A program made the position numbers and the translations under genes. Of a stretch of DNA of 64,000 bases, positions 62,810-64,000 are shown in pieces (position 1 is the stretch's first letter; the number at the start of each line of letters is the position of its first letter). Where the stretch lies: positions 1,488,001 to 1,552,000 of the forward strand of contig CP136494.1 of NCBI GenBank assembly GCA_032768795.1, written 5' to 3'. Below the pieces are notes generated by a model. It saw only the letters and a program-made list of their open reading frames with translations, made no database searches and was not told the DNA's origin. The stretch comes from Tremella fuciformis (taxonomy: Eukaryota > Basidiomycota > Tremellomycetes > Tremellales > Tremellaceae).

Positions 62810-64000
62810 ATGAATGCGGAGAAACGGAGAGCTCTGCCTCCTGTTCATGTGCAATTTGTATGTCTCTCATAATAGCGGCGGCAACATCACGCTAACGATA
62901 CAGCTTGGAACATCAGCGGGCACGTCCAGCACGCAACCTCCTGGATCGAGAACTGATGGTCAGGCTCAGGCCCTTCGAAGAGTCGCAATTGCTCATCTCT
63001 CGCTGTTGATTTCGGCGGAGATATCTGGCGTGAGCAAACACTTTTGAGGACTGTAGGTGTACTGACGTCTAGTTTTTGATGCTGCCGACGGCACAGATTT
63101 GCGATTGCATCAATCCAGCCTGAAGATGTCCAATATCTCTCGCATATTCATCACACATATGCACACCGATCATGTGTTGGGCCTTGTCGGCATCATGAAG
63201 ACGATCATGTCGGGAGTTACGGCTACAGACGAATATCTGAACGATTTGAAAAAACAGGGTACTTTGAAGAAGGTGAGATGCTCTCTGCAGCCTCAAGTAC
63301 GGACTGATGAGCATCAGGCGGGCCTCAACATCTACGGTCCATCGGGTTTGCGAAAGCTGATCAGAACCACCCTCGAACTCACGTCCATGACTCTGTCCGG
63401 ATGTTTCGCCGTTCACGAGCTTTTCTCGGCGGAAGAAGGCCCTTCCTGCGATTGCCTCGCCGATGACCTCTACGTGAACGAGGCGGTGGGCATGGATATC
63501 CTACCGGATGCAGACGGGGTATGGCTGAAGATCCTCGAGGAAGGAAACGGGGCGAGAAACAAGGGCTGGGCGGTCAGTGCCGGGCCAATCGAACATAGAA
63601 GTGAAACATCCCTCGAGTCCAGCGCGATCGCTGATCAACTCAGTCCCGTCTCTCGGTTTTGTCCTGCAAGAACCAACACCACGGCTGCCGCTTGACACCG
63701 CTTCGATGATACCGCTGCTACGTCATAATGCAGAAGCCCTCGCGAAGCTCGACCCACCGATTCGGAATCCGCTCGCACTTTTGTCCCAGCTCAGCTCCCT
63801 ACCGACCCCGCCGCCGTATATCCTCCCATTGGGGGATGTGCTGCACCCACCAGAGCCTTCAGGCGAAGTCCCAAGGAAGTTGGTCATCTTCGGTGACTGC
63901 TCGGGAGGAACTCGGAATAGGCGTTTCCAAGAGCTCTGTCACGACCCGAGTCTGCTTGTGCACGAGTGTACGAACGGGGCCATACCTGAGCTAGTACAGC
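62810..64000 (+). CDS. TRZ1: tRNase Z (tRNA 3'-processing endonuclease), 3' partial
   Basis: Metallo-beta-lactamase-fold nuclease that removes 3' trailers from pre-tRNA. Proposed exons: 62810-62857 (MNAEKRRALPPVHVQF), a 16 nt micro-exon 62904-62919 (LGTSAG), 62964 or 62970-63029 (PSKSRNCSSLAV...DIW), 63073-63272, 63318-63600 and 63644 to the window end. The intron after the micro-exon would be GC-AG. The assembled motifs are typical: FLGTSAG, SRNCSSLA, WLFDAADGT (usually DCGEGT), THMHTDHVLGLVG (metal-binding HxHxDH), IYGPSGLRKL, AGPIEHR, SLGFVLQEP, IFGDCSGG and LVHECTN. The last HxH region lies beyond the window. The DAADGT change replaces the usual cysteine and glutamate. Confidence 0.85.

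Overview
The window looks like nuclear DNA of a basidiomycetous yeast, probably from the Tremellomycetes (inference). Host genes are compact and rich in very short introns, mostly 40-50 nt, with GT donors and a CTRAC branch site almost touching the AG acceptor. About half the window is mobile DNA in two nested clusters. The rest is ordinary housekeeping genes. No rRNA, tRNA or CRISPR array was found.

Left nest (1-17379). A Ty3/gypsy chromovirus (element A; gag, pol, chromodomain; its 5' end lies outside the window) ends at a 3' LTR at about 15652-16055. It appears to have landed in a non-LTR-retrotransposon-like unit on the minus strand (16056-17379). A second chromovirus (B1, 6482-14590, 695 bp LTRs, 5 bp duplication CTGAC) sits inside A.

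Right nest (33232-52098). A pogo/Fot1-type DNA transposon (41 bp inverted repeats, TA duplication) is split by a third chromovirus family (C, 34345-51304, 772 bp LTRs, duplication TCTTA). C's pol is in turn split by a second B copy (B2, 38145-46193, 665 bp LTRs, duplication GCTTC). The nest lies between the verprolin gene and the APS kinase gene, and ends 113 bp before the APS kinase start codon.

The most notable observation is that all three chromovirus families share the layout 5' LTR - gag - pol > < antisense gene(s) - 3' LTR. The convergent antisense genes encode proteins with a Gal4-like six-cysteine cluster (C-x2-C-x6/9-C-x8/21-C-x2-C-x3/6-C, followed by S and F or L) and charged or helical flanks. 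They contain their own spliceosomal introns, readable only on the antisense strand. B carries two such genes; A and C carry one each. B and C also show the hallmark of self-primed reverse transcription: 13-14 nt just after the 5' LTR are perfectly complementary to the LTR segment where the transcript should begin. B has a textbook -1 slippery heptamer at the end of gag.

Host genes from left to right: phosphopantothenate-cysteine ligase (+), VPS10 sorting receptor (-), mitochondrial dihydroorotate dehydrogenase (+), a GT32-like glycosyltransferase (-), an unrecognised gene (-), a small DUF4870/Tic20-like membrane protein (-), verprolin (+), [pogo nest], APS kinase (+), importin-5/Kap121 (-), ribonucleotide reductase large subunit (-), NOP56 (-), and tRNase Z (+, running off the window). 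They do not form a pathway cluster. Convergent pairs are tightly spaced and divergent pairs share short promoters.
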